The notes: a model not told the origin generated them from the sequence alone. DNA of 64,000 nucleotides from Tetmemena sp. SeJ-2015 (GCA_027382625.1 JAJKFJ010022341.1:122379-186378), one strand, 5' to 3'; counted from the first letter of the stretch, positions 37,377-46,481 are shown. Made by a program: numbers and translations.

Positions 37377-38976
37377 TTAGCCAAACACCCCATGTAAAAA
37401 CCAAGCCTCGTCTTCTTGCATCAATCTTTCTTGCCCTATCCGTTCACGATAAATCCAATAGCGATAATGTTTGCTGCATTCAGCAATGAAATAATCGCGA
37501 GTCACGAGTTGGCCATTCCACCACCCTGCTTCTATCCGTTCTGCTGGCGATAAGAGTTTCAGACGCGAGCCGTAATAAGGGCTGTGCTGTCTTACGCTCA
37601 GTGCGAGAGGAGTTTTGAGTAACCAGCTCGGACGTGGATTATTGAACAACAATGTCTGCGCTTTGCTGGGTGATTTTTCTAACACGGAAACCCAGCGATT
37701 CGCGACTTCGGGACGATGATCGGCATGTGGCGCTGCTTGTAGCACATGCTCTGCACCTAAACGGGCGATCAAAAGCTCTAACAAACGGCTCCCACTTTCG
37801 CTTTGACTAGCTTGATCAGGAAATAAGGATGTGCTGAAAGCTTGCCGCGCTTCCATCTGATTGACTTCTAAACGTATCGCAATTGCCGCGCTGCTCAATT
37901 GCCATTGGGCGAGTTTTTCTTTTAATAAACGCGTGATGTGTTCTTCTTGCCAGCACGCTTTGGCAAAAGGAATGTGCAGCATGCTCGGAGCAACCGCCTG
38001 ACGTCCACGTTCATGTTCGAGTATGAGCGTTAATTGCTTAATGGCTTTTTGTTGTTGATTGAGCCAGCCACATAATTGCAATACCAAACCGTGTGTAAAA
38101 TGAAAAATGGTATCGGTTTTATCGATGCGATCGGGTAACTCACAAAGCGCATGAAAGCTATCCGGCACACTAATCCATTGATGTAGAACGACTTGTTCTC
38201 CGTAGGCGATATCCAAGGCATTAAGCAAGGCTTTACCACAGCGTCGTTGTAAACCAGCGCGTGGCAAATGACGTAATGCACCTAAATCAGTACACGCGAT
38301 TCCTTGTAGCCAATCAAGATAACGATGCGTAGCAGGAAGCAAATAACACGGCAGAGCATCAAGATGTCGCGCTAAGCCTTGATTGCTCAAACACAGTTGT
38401 AGCTGGCGCACACGATTCTGCTGGCCGACTCTTTTAGTCACGCTTTTTTGCGCGCTTTTTTGCGCTAATAAGCTGGCTGCGCTGGCATTACGTGCAATCC
38501 CAATTTGCGCGCTGACACCCAGATGGTGCAAGTCTTGCCGAATACGGCGATACAATCGTCGTATGCACCAAATAAGCGTAAGCTGGCAGCTACTTCGATC
38601 TGAATAATGTCTGCGTGATCTTCGCAAAAATACTTGCGGCGAATACTGTAAAAGACTAACGGCGACTTGCTGGCGTAATGTCCGTTCTAATTCAGGATCA
38701 CGTTGTTTGATTCTTCGCTTGTTCGCACAATAAGGCTATGCTGTTTTGTCGCATGCCGGGCAAAAGGCCACAGGCTCTGAGACTGTCGCTTAAAGCGTAG
38801 ATACGTTGCTGTTCGCAAACCACCAGATGATGACTTGCTTGCTGATTTTGCTGATCACGCTGATGACCACCTTGCTCTTCACTTACGCAACTACTCCACC
38901 AATGCGGATGAAATACCTCCAGCGCGAGCTGCGGTAGATAAACTGCTATCCACAAAGGAGGAATCAAGCTTGGCAT
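37377..38976 (-). pseudogene. imuB: ImuB, Y-family polymerase-like mutagenesis factor, split by three frameshifts
   Basis: The N-terminus is at 38976-38698 (PPLWIAVYLPQLALEVF, then RIYALSDSLRACGLLPGM). The continuation is in a second frame (QRDPELERTLRQQVAVSLLQ), a third (EDHADIIQIEVAASLRLFG) and then the long frame 38590-37377 (IRRLYRRIRQDLHHLGVSAQ to the end). The three indels lie near 38712 (extra A), near 38650 (extra base) and near 38590 (missing G in GGTGGC). The reconstructed order matches ImuB, a catalytically inactive Y-family protein that bridges DnaE2 to the beta clamp. It overlaps imuA by 86 bases. Confidence 0.8.
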
Positions 38977-39670
38977 GATGTCGGGTATGAGATTGGTGCT
39001 GATGGGCTGGTAATAAAAACTGCGGTACTAAATCATTAAATGGCAGAACAATGGGCTTGACCTGTTGTGCCCCTCGTCGTTTGAACACATCTATTTGCAG
39101 ACCTGTATCTTGGATCGCCAACTTTAGTCGTAATGGTGCTGGCGAAGGGCTGAGCTGGCTTTCCCACGGGCGTATCAGGCAAAACAAACTACGTCCAGTT
39201 TGTGCCGCCAAATGCAGGCGGCGTAAAGCATCACTTTTAAAATTCTGCCGCACTGGCTGCCATAGCAACAAAGCGCTACAAGCTTGGTTTTTGACGATTT
39301 GCTCCGCTGCCCATAAAGCATCTTGCGGTTTGCTGCACGGTAGCCATAGCACCCGCGATAAATCCAGACGCAAAGCGGAAAGTGCCAGAATCTGCGGTTG
39401 ATATGGCGTATTCAAAAGAATAATCTGACCTTCTCGCAGTTGCGCCAATGCAGGGCTAAGTAATTGCAATTCAGCGCTGCCCGCTTGTTGCACCAGTAAT
39501 TCTGTCAAACTGGCCAAGGGCCAGCCTGATCCTGGTAACTCCTCCGCCAAGGATGGATGCCCACATTCGAGATATTCGCCAAAGCTACGCCCCAACTGCG
39601 ATGCGCGCCATAAAGACGGATGCAGATTTTCTAGATTGACATTAGATCGTGGTGATATGGCGGAAAACAT
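38891..39670 (-). CDS. imuA: ImuA, translesion DNA synthesis-associated RecA-like protein
   Basis: This is a 259-residue protein, first gene of the mutagenesis cassette. The N-terminal WRASQLGRS...YLECGHPSLAEELPGSGWP motif and the ELLVQQAGSAELQLLSPAL segment are characteristic of ImuA in betaproteobacteria. A RecA/SulA-like core follows (LLNTPYQPQILALSALRLDL, RVLWLPCSKPQDALWAAEQ). It is the only intact gene of the cassette. A LexA box lies 12 bases upstream of its start codon. Confidence 0.88.
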   Translation of the reverse strand: MFSAISPRSNVNLENLHPSLWRASQLGRSFGEYLECGHPSLAEELPGSGWPLASLTELLVQQAGSAELQLLSPALAQLREGQIILLNTPYQPQILALSALRLDLSRVLWLPCSKPQDALWAAEQIVKNQACSALLLWQPVRQNFKSDALRRLHLAAQTGRSLFCLIRPWESQLSPSPAPLRLKLAIQDTGLQIDVFKRRGAQQVKPIVLPFNDLVPQFLLPAHQHQSHTRHHAKLDSSFVDSSLSTAARAGGISSALVE

Positions 39671-39682
39671 AATAAGAAAAAA

Positions 39683-39702
39683 TACTGAATGGATATACAG
39701 TA
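39683..39702. promoter_or_regulatory. LexA (SOS) box of the imuA operon
   Basis: TACTGAATGGATATACAGTA matches the classical enteric SOS consensus at 17 of 20 positions, including both TACTG and CAGTA arms. It lies 12 bases upstream of the imuA ATG (complement of 39668-39670), where a bound LexA would block transcription. This makes direct SOS control of imuA-imuB-dnaE2 very likely. Confidence 0.88.
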
Positions 39703-39743
39703 TATTCCTTGTTCAAGATTTTTTCAAAACTTTGTTTAGACTT

Positions 39744-39847
39744 AGGACTTACGTAAAATTGCGCTAGCTAGGCACGTCGCCGAAGACAGTACAAATTGTA
39801 CGACGAGGCGACTGTAACGACGCTAGCGTCTGTTTTGCGTAAGTCCT
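39744..39847. mobile_element. 104-base MITE-like hairpin element
   Basis: AGGACTTACG (39744-39753) and CGTAAGTCCT (39838-39847) are perfect terminal inverted repeats. Similarity continues inward through GCGCTAGC/ACGCTAGC, then GTCGCC/GGCGAC, to a central palindrome GTACAAATTGTAC. It encodes nothing. It looks like a non-autonomous insertion element related to IS ends. It separates the imuA promoter from the 3' end of the mocR-type gene. Related AGACT sequences flank both sides, but no clean target duplication is visible. Confidence 0.65.
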
Positions 39848-39905
39848 CAGACTATTTTTTATTGGCTTTTCAGCTACTTAATCAATGCATTCAGTCATCA
39901 ATAAT

Positions 39906-41375
39906 TCAACACTGGCAACGCAAAATTTTTTGCAGCTTAGCCACTAAACTAGGCATCTCTTCCACCGGCACTTGCGCATAACCTAGCATCAAACCTGACC
40001 ATGCTTGCCGCCGTTTTCCTACCGCATGTGAACTCAAGGCCGGCGCCACAATGCCTTGCGCTAAAGCAGCTTGACTACAAGCTTGGTCGTTTATGCTGCC
40101 GTCATGAAAACATAAGGACAGATGCATACCCGCCGTATCGCCATGCACACTGGCGATATCACCTAATTGCGTCTGTAACAATTCCACCAAGACATCGCGT
40201 CTTTGTTTGTACAAACGACGCATACGCCGTAAATGCTGTAAAAAATGACCGTCACGCATGAATTTTGCCAAACAAACCTGATCTGCCGAACGTCCACGCA
40301 GAGATGCTTTGGCGACCAAGGCACGCATCGTTGTCAGCAAATTTTTCGGCAGAATAAGATAAGCGATACGTAATGCAGGAAACAGTGTTTTACTAAATGT
40401 GCCCAGATAAATGACTGGTGCATCGGCTACTAATCCCTGCATGGCTGGAAGTGGCGGCCCATCATGACGAAATTCACTGTCGTAGTCGTCTTCTATCAAT
40501 AAACTGCCATGTAAGCGTGCTTGTTGAATCAGTTCCAAACGCCGGCTTAAACTCAGCACCTGTCCAGTAGGATATTGATGCGACGGTGTGACATACACAA
40601 ACTTAGGCGGATGTAATTGCCAATCATTGGCCTTAGGTGCAATGCCATCCTGATCGACCGCTATCCCTATCACATTTAACTGCGCAGAACGAAAAGCGAT
40701 TTGCGCACCCACATAGCCGGGATTTTCTATCCACACCTTATCGCCCACATCCGCCAAGGCGTGTGCGCATAAACTCAAACTACTTTGCGTACCATCCGTA
40801 ATAATCACTTGCTCCGCATCACAGTCCACGCCACGCGAGGCACGTAAATGATCGGCAATGGCAGTGCGCAATACAAGTTCACCAGCAGCATCGGCATAGC
40901 CAAGCTGCGCCACAGTTAGCTGACGCCATGTGGCATCCAGACTTTTTCGCCATAAAGCCATAGGAAAATCTGCCAGCGCAGGCACACCGGGTGCGAATCC
41001 TGAGGTCAAATCAGAAGCCACCGGAGAACATGGTTTTGGCACGACCTCCAGATTAAGCGGGTTCATATCCAATACAACAGTCTGCAACTTCCTGGCGATT
41101 ACCGCCATATTATTGACCACACTGCCGCGTCGATCAGTGCTCAAATAGCCTTCGCTGACTAGTTGTTCATAGGCGTACACCAACGTATTACGCGCAATCC
41201 CCAACTCTTGCGCTAACACACGACTGGCCAATAAACGTGTACCAGCAGCTAAGGCACCTTCTTGAATCGCCGCTTTCAAAGCCGCATGTAAGGTTTTTTG
41301 CGCTGACCACGTTTTCTTTTGGCCTTTGGAATAACGCGCTATCAATAAAGCTAAACCCTTTTTTTTAGTCCCCAA
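39906..41375 (-). CDS. MocR/PdxR-type GntR regulator with aminotransferase domain
   Basis: This is a 489-residue fusion regulator. A GntR winged helix lies at about residues 25-95 (AIQEGALAAGTRLLASRVLA, LGIARNTLVYAYEQLVSEGY), then a linker and a fold-type I aminotransferase domain from about 130. The PLP-binding Lys is in GTFSKTLFPALRIAYL near residue 334. Such PLP-sensing regulators often control vitamin B6 metabolism. It is divergent from a PNPOx-like gene, which is a typical target, with a MITE-like element inserted between them. Confidence 0.9.
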   Translation of the reverse strand: MGTKKKGLALLIARYSKGQKKTWSAQKTLHAALKAAIQEGALAAGTRLLASRVLAQELGIARNTLVYAYEQLVSEGYLSTDRRGSVVNNMAVIARKLQTVVLDMNPLNLEVVPKPCSPVASDLTSGFAPGVPALADFPMALWRKSLDATWRQLTVAQLGYADAAGELVLRTAIADHLRASRGVDCDAEQVIITDGTQSSLSLCAHALADVGDKVWIENPGYVGAQIAFRSAQLNVIGIAVDQDGIAPKANDWQLHPPKFVYVTPSHQYPTGQVLSLSRRLELIQQARLHGSLLIEDDYDSEFRHDGPPLPAMQGLVADAPVIYLGTFSKTLFPALRIAYLILPKNLLTTMRALVAKASLRGRSADQVCLAKFMRDGHFLQHLRRMRRLYKQRRDVLVELLQTQLGDIASVHGDTAGMHLSLCFHDGSINDQACSQAALAQGIVAPALSSHAVGKRRQAWSGLMLGYAQVPVEEMPSLVAKLQKILRCQC

Positions 41376-41450
41376 AAATTCATATCTTGGATTGGCTAGA
41401 AAACCCGTTGATGATTATAGTTCACTTTGTTTTCAACAAAGCTACTTTCA

Positions 41451-41570
41451 GAGACCTCTGCACAACCGTAGCGAGCGGTCGAAGTTTGAGTCGAGAAGCG
41501 CACCTGTGCTAGAGCACAGCGAGCATCGCAGACTCAAAATTTGGTCGCGTAGTAGGTTGGGGGAGGTCTC
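41451..41570. mobile_element. 120-base MITE-like hairpin element with 5-base target duplication
   Basis: GAGACCTC (41451-41458) and GAGGTCTC (41563-41570) are terminal inverted repeats. The arms remain alignable along their length (TTTGAGTC versus TTTGAGTC in complement) to a perfect central palindrome CTGTGCTAGAGCACAG. TTTCA occurs immediately before (41446-41450) and immediately after (41571-41575) the element, as a target duplication. The end sequence GAGACCTCTGCAC resembles IS1106-like IS5-family ends. It sits between the divergent mocR-type gene and the PNPOx-like gene. Confidence 0.75.
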
Positions 41571-41652
41571 TTTCAAGGACACCCTACAAAGAAATAATAC
41601 AAACGCCCGCAGCCCCCCAAGCGAAAACCACTCAATACGTCGTTTTCGAAAA

Positions 41653-42232
41653 ATGCAACCTACGATCAAAAAAACTCCTTTCCCCGAAATTTTTGATGAT
41701 GCTTACCTCTGCCATGTTGCGTTTGCCGATGACAAAGGTAGCCATTGCATTCCTACTGCGTGCTGGCGCGAAGATAATTTTTTGTATATTCATGCAGCAA
41801 ATCCCAGTCGCCTGGCAAAAATCCTGATGAGCGAAACACCAGCTTGCGTCGCGATTACCCATTTGGATGGCTTGGTGCTGGCACGCGCTGCATTCAATCA
41901 TTCTATGAATTAGTTGGGATGATTTATTTTTTGAATTAATGGGAACCCCAACGGCCCCTCTGCTTTCAGGAAAAATTGCCCCAGGTCGTCAGCAAGAAGC
42001 ACGCCCCGGCAATCGCGCCGAACTGGCAGGAACCACGGTGATGCGTATCGCCTTAACTGAGGCCGCTTGCAAACAACGCAGCGGTGGTCCAAACGACGAT
42101 GAAGAAGACATGACACAAGCTGTCTGGGCTGGAGTTTTACCATTTTGTCGCCAAACACTGCCGCCTGTCCCTCACGAACTCAACACGCAGGCAGCACCAG
42201 CCTATGTGACGCACTGGCATACAGCAAACTAA
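41653..42232 (+). pseudogene. Flavin-nucleotide-binding PNPOx-like protein, broken in the middle
   Basis: The N-terminal part (41653-41913) has the family sequence DDAYLCHVAFADDKG, CIPTACWREDNFLYIHAANP and HLDGLVLARAAFNHSMN, then stops. The C-terminal part in another frame (from about 41939) continues IAPGRQQEARPGN, then KQRSGGPNDDEEDM and AVWAGVLPF, the usual end of the family. The joining region is shorter than expected, so a small deletion as well as a frame change is likely. The family includes pyridoxamine-phosphate-oxidase-like and NimA-like proteins. Confidence 0.75.
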
Positions 42233-42582
42233 AACTTCGACGTACACGGGAAACATTCAACTTGCTGTTTCCCTTTTCCTGCCTTAGTGCCTTTTTTCAT
42301 GCCTCTGCTTCTTTTCTGCGGCCTGTAGCCGACCACGTATTCCTTTTTTTCCCTCTATAATTATTTTCGGTTTTTTAAAGTAAGTTGCACGAGACAATTT
42401 TTCACACCACTAGTATGTAATTACTAGCGCAAAAAAATTAAAAAATAAAATGCAGTATTGAGATTTCTTAGTCAGATTATCAGCCCTGACACCAACAATT
42501 GATCTCCAATCTGACGCTCAACATACGCCGCTTTAGCTCGCTTTTAAAAAACAAACTGACGACTATTTTTTGAGGAAAATCT
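42233..42582. other. Intergenic region without a recognised gene
   Basis: This is an AT-rich stretch with pyrimidine-rich runs between a broken gene and the YeeE pair. A TGAGGAAA ribosome-binding site lies at its end. I see no conserved RNA or repeat. Confidence 0.4.
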
Positions 42583-43023
42583 ATGCACATCGCATGGGAA
42601 CAATTTACCCCGTTCACTGCAATCGGTGGCGGCTTATTAATCGGTTTGGCATCGGCATTATTGATGGCAGGAATCGGGCGCATTGCTGGCGTTACAGGCA
42701 TTCTTGCAGGCATATTTACTGGCCTATCCCAAGCGAATAAATCAGAATGGCCGTGGCGTTTAGCGTTCATTCTTGGCCTCGCTATCAGTCCATTTGTGTA
42801 CGCGATTTTTGGCGAACTACCAGCGATTGAAATTCAAACAGATTGGCCTGCAATTTTGTTCGCTGGTTTGATCGTTGGCTTCGGTACTCGGCTCGGTTCT
42901 GGCTGCACCAGCGGACATGGCGTTTGTGGCATTTCACGCTTATCGCCACGCTCCATCATTGCCACCTTAGCCTTTATGGGCGCGGGTTTCGCGGCTGTTG
43001 CGCTAATTCGCCATGTATTCTAA
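42583..43023 (+). CDS. YeeE/YedE-family sulfur-transport protein, first half
   Basis: This is a 146-residue membrane protein with about four helices. The signature GLGSGCTSGHGVCG-like motif appears as RLGSGCTSGHGVCGISRLS near residue 106-124, with the conserved Cys of the family. It is immediately followed by a second gene of the same family. In bacteria the pair forms a transporter for thiosulfate or related sulfur compounds. A TGAGGAAA ribosome-binding site precedes the ATG. Confidence 0.85.
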   Translation: MHIAWEQFTPFTAIGGGLLIGLASALLMAGIGRIAGVTGILAGIFTGLSQANKSEWPWRLAFILGLAISPFVYAIFGELPAIEIQTDWPAILFAGLIVGFGTRLGSGCTSGHGVCGISRLSPRSIIATLAFMGAGFAAVALIRHVF

Positions 43024-43038
43024 TTGGAATGTATTTTT

Positions 43039-43500
43039 ATGTTGATTACTATTTTTATCGCCGCAATTAGCGGGATTATTTTTGGCTTAGGTTTGATTAT
43101 TGCAGGCATGACTGAGCCTAGCAAAGTGTTAGCTTTTCTCGATCTATTTGGTGCTTGGGATCCTTCGTTAGCTTTAGTGATGACTGGAGCAATTGGTATC
43201 GCTATTGTGCCGTTTACTATCCTCAGAAAAAAGACTTTAGCGTGGTCCGGCGAGCTACTTCGTTTTCCTAAAAAAACCGAGATTGATAGCCGCTTAATTG
43301 GTGGCAGTTTGTTGTTTGGGATTGGTTGGGGAATCGCTGGTATTTGCCCCGGCCCAAGTATTGTTTTACTCGGTGCAGGTATCGCCAAGGGTACGGCATT
43401 TGTGCTGATGATGTGCTTAGGAATGTGGTTGGCAGATCGTTTTAATTTAGCCACTGCAGGTCGCAATCAGAACCCAACCAATGACTACAGCGACGACTAA
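43039..43500 (+). CDS. YeeE/YedE-family sulfur-transport protein, second half (DUF6691 type)
   Basis: This is a 153-residue membrane protein starting at the ATG at 43039, 15 bases after the preceding stop (an in-frame TTG at 43024 is less likely). It has the FGLGLIIAGMTEPSKVLAFL N-terminal motif and IGWGIAGICPGPSIVLLGAG with the conserved Cys near residue 110. It is the usual partner of the upstream gene, together making one transporter. No rhodanese or sulfur-regulator gene is adjacent. Confidence 0.87.
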   Translation: MLITIFIAAISGIIFGLGLIIAGMTEPSKVLAFLDLFGAWDPSLALVMTGAIGIAIVPFTILRKKTLAWSGELLRFPKKTEIDSRLIGGSLLFGIGWGIAGICPGPSIVLLGAGIAKGTAFVLMMCLGMWLADRFNLATAGRNQNPTNDYSDD

Positions 43501-43572
43501 TTTTTCTTCAAAAAAATTCAGTTCATCGTAAAAATAACTAAGAACAACGACATCACAAACTGTCATATAAAT

Positions 43573-43626
43573 AAAAAATGCCTCGTCCGATTTTCTAAGC
43601 AGAAAATCCAAACGAGGCATTTTTAT
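43573..43626. terminator. Strong bidirectional terminator
   Basis: ATGCCTCGT (43578-43586) pairs with ACGAGGCAT (43612-43620), and an inner stem GATTTTCT/AGAAAATC extends it. An A run precedes and a T run follows. It ends the YeeE/YedE operon. Confidence 0.9.
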
Positions 43627-43753
43627 ATCTAAAGAGGCAATTTATTCGAATATATCAATAGACTTTCTCGTAATTTGTAAATTCCCTACCAGCATAAGCT
43701 TATGTTAACATCGTGTTTTTCGACATCGCTTCTTCATCAAGAGAAACATCGCA

Positions 43754-45261
43754 ATGGATAACGTAGCAACTTCGGCTTCTCCGGCACCCGTCACTAGCGC
43801 ACTTGAACAGCACTTCGCGCCATTTAGAGAACAAATCATCGGTATCAATCAGCAATTTGAGTCACCTTACGGTACCAAAAATATTATTTATACCGATTGG
43901 ACCGCTAGCGGACGCCTATATCGCCCGATTGAAGAGAAGTTAATCAATGTGTTTGGCCCATTTGTTGCCAACACCCATACCGAGACAACCATCTCCGGCA
44001 CTGCGATGACCTTGGCGTATCACGAAGCCAAACATATTATTAAGAAGCATGTCAATGCCGATGAAAACGATGTGTTGATCAATGACGGCACAGGTATGAC
44101 TGGCGTGGTGAATAAGTTTCAACGAATTCTTGGTTTCAAAGTACCAGAGTCCTTAAAAGACTATTTCTCACTGCCTAAAGATAAACGTCCCATCGTTTTT
44201 ATCTCGCACATGGAGCACCACTCTAACCAAACATCTTGGTTAGAAACCATCGCCGATGTTGAAGTGATTCCAGCCGACGAGCAAGGTTTGTTCTGTATTG
44301 ATAACTTGAAAGCCTTGCTGCACAAGTACCAAGTAGAGCAATGAAGATCGCGTCGATTACTTCCTGCTCGAATGTCACTGGGATTAAGACTCCTTATTAC
44401 GAAGTCGCTAAGCTAATGCATCAAAACAATGGCTTGTGCTTTGTGGATTTTGCGTGCTCCGGCCCTTATGTTGAAATTAATATGCATCCAGCTGATCCAG
44501 AATCCTACTTAGATGCGATCTTTTTCTCACCACATAAATTCTTAGGTGGTCCTGGCACTTCTGGCGTATTGGTATTCAACAAAAAATTATATCGAAACAT
44601 GGTGCCAGATTGCCCAGGTGGTGGCACGGTGACTTGGACGAATCCTTGGGGCGAACATCAATACATCGATAATATTGAAAGCCGTGAAGATGGCGGTACG
44701 CCTGGCTTTTTACAAGTCATCAAAACCGCATTAGCCATACAGCTCAAGGAACAAATGGGCGTTGCCAATATTTTGGCTCGGGAAAAAGAAATCACCGATT
44801 TTGTATTTACTGAACTTGGCAAAATCCCCAACTTAGCCATACTCGCACCCCAACATCAAAATCGTCTTGGCGTGATCTCCTTCTTCATCCAAGATTTACA
44901 TTTTAATCTTGGCGTTAAACTGCTCAATGATCGTTTCGGTATTCAGACCCGAGGCGGCTGTAGCTGTGCAGGTACTTACGGTCATTACTTACTCAATGTT
45001 GATCAAGAAACTTCACATAAACTCACTGACCAAATTAGCTCTGGTGATTTAACGAGCAAACCCGGTTGGATACGCATGTCAATTCATCCGACGACGACCA
45101 ATGCTGAAATCGCTTATGTTTGCGCCAGCATTAAACAATTGGCGGAACAACATCAAGAATGGGCAACAGCATATCGTTACGACTGTGCGACTAACGAGTT
45201 TCTCCACAAAGAAGCAAAACCAGTCGAAGCAACTATGGTGGCTAACTGGTTCTCAGTTTAA
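43754..45261 (+). pseudogene. Class V aminotransferase (cysteine desulfurase-like), split by a one-base frameshift
   Basis: 43754-44344 encodes the N-terminal part (IIYTDWTASGRLYRPIEEKL, HIMEHHSNQ-like HMEHHSNQTSW). 44341-45261 encodes the rest, with the PLP-lysine motif FFSPHKFLGGPGTSG and the RGGCSCAGTYGHYL loop with its Cys. The first part ends HKYQVEQ and the second begins KIASITSCSNVTGI. A single missing base near 44342 would join them to about 502 residues. The two frames overlap by ATGA, which mimics translational coupling, but no ribosome-binding site precedes the second ATG. PLP-dependent; substrate unknown. Confidence 0.8.
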
Positions 45262-45279
45262 TTCGTTAATGACGCGGTA

Positions 45280-45318
45280 TCGCTTACCCAAATCACTAAA
45301 TCACTAATGGGTAAGCGA
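45280..45318. terminator. Hairpin after the aminotransferase
   Basis: TCGCTTACCCA (45280-45290) pairs with TGGGTAAGCGA (45308-45318). The loop contains the direct repeat ATCACTAA. No T tract follows. Confidence 0.6.
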
Positions 45319-45525
45319 GAAATCAATCGAACAAATTCATTCGCTAAACGTCTTTAACAATCAAGAAAATACCAATTTCACGTATACTGTGCTTTCTTCT
45401 GTCGCGCAGACTACTAAGCACGCCCTGTTCTTATCACCTCCAAGCTCTCAGAATCATCGTAATCACATGCCAGCTCGATACAGCCCTCTGCTGTATCGAC
45501 GTTTATCTCATTTTTAAGGAATCCC

Positions 45526-45843
45526 ATGTCACAAGTTCAATCTTGGTCTGCTATCAACGATAGTGCAATTTCAGAAATCAGCGTACGTCAACAACATCGC
45601 CCTACCGAAAACTTCAAGTTCTATAGCAATACCTATGAAGCCAGTCAAAGTGTCACCATCAAGGCTTCACATAGCTTTCGTTTGTATGTACTCACGGGCA
45701 GTTGCTCTTTAATGGTAAATGGCCAAACAGTCGATTTAGATACAGAACAATTTATACAATTAAAAGATGGTATTTATACTTGCAATACAGGCAGTGAAGG
45801 TCTAAGTATCGTCAAAGTGTTTAACAAAACATCCAACAAGTAA
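45526..45843 (+). CDS. Small beta-rich (cupin-like) protein, unknown function
   Basis: This is a 105-residue protein with AAGGA before the ATG. The stretch SVTIKASHSFRLYVLTGSCS followed by VDLDTEQFIQLKDGIYTC has the alternating pattern of a single cupin barrel, but no metal-binding His set is visible. Its only Cys are at about 65 and 90. It is 24 bases upstream of the next gene and probably cotranscribed. Confidence 0.6.
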   Translation: MSQVQSWSAINDSAISEISVRQQHRPTENFKFYSNTYEASQSVTIKASHSFRLYVLTGSCSLMVNGQTVDLDTEQFIQLKDGIYTCNTGSEGLSIVKVFNKTSNK

Positions 45844-45867
45844 ATAAACAACCCAATAAGAGATCAC

Positions 45868-46356
45868 ATGTCTGAAACAATAGCATCCGATGAAGGCACT
45901 TTGATTCAAGAAGCACGCGTTTGGCAAGCAAAAGGCTGGACTGCGCGTGTAATAAAAAATGATGACGATGATGGCTGGGCAGTTGCGATGTACAAAGATG
46001 GTGAAGCGGAAGCAGCGCTAATTGGTCCGTGGACAATGGGGCGCGACAAGAAAAATCCTAAACCATTAGATCACAACGCATTCAACACTTTAGTCAAAAC
46101 TGCGAGTGAATTTGTGCGTCGCCATGAACAACAACTACATGCTAGCCTGAACAAGAGTTTGATGCTCAATACGGATGATAGGGATTATAAAATCTGCTTG
46201 CAAATCATTCCGGATGAAGATGACCCACACGCTTATCTGAGTGCATTCGATACCAATGACGAACAGATCGCGAAAATTAAAGTCCGCCCCGATTTCAAAT
46301 TAAATGCATCTTCCGCGTCCAAGTGGCTAGAGCAAGGTTTTCAACGCATCGACTAG
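45868..46356 (+). CDS. Conserved-looking cytosolic protein, unknown function
   Basis: This is a 162-residue protein with AAGAGA before the ATG. It starts with a helical region, then a WTARVIKNDDDDGWAVAMYKDG and ALIGPWTMGRDKKNPKPLD block, a helical middle and a C-terminal KICLQIIPDEDDPHAYLSAF segment. I recognise no named domain. It appears to be the second gene of a small operon with the cupin-like protein. Confidence 0.6.
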   Translation: MSETIASDEGTLIQEARVWQAKGWTARVIKNDDDDGWAVAMYKDGEAEAALIGPWTMGRDKKNPKPLDHNAFNTLVKTASEFVRRHEQQLHASLNKSLMLNTDDRDYKICLQIIPDEDDPHAYLSAFDTNDEQIAKIKVRPDFKLNASSASKWLEQGFQRID

Positions 46357-46362
46357 ACAGCT

Positions 46363-46401
46363 CAAAAAAAACGCGCAATCAACACTTCTTGATTGCGCGT
46401 T
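46363..46401. terminator. Strong terminator serving the minus-strand barrel gene
   Basis: AACGCGCAATCAA (46370-46382) pairs perfectly over 13 bases with TTGATTGCGCGTT (46389-46401), loop CACTTC. The A run at 46364-46370 supplies a T tract for minus-strand transcription, so it chiefly terminates the outer-membrane gene. Confidence 0.88.
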
Positions 46402-46481
46402 GGTACTACTCTGATATTGCGATTAGATACGTTATTTCCGGTAAGATCTATTTTACAAAAACAGCTAACAACTACGCCAAA

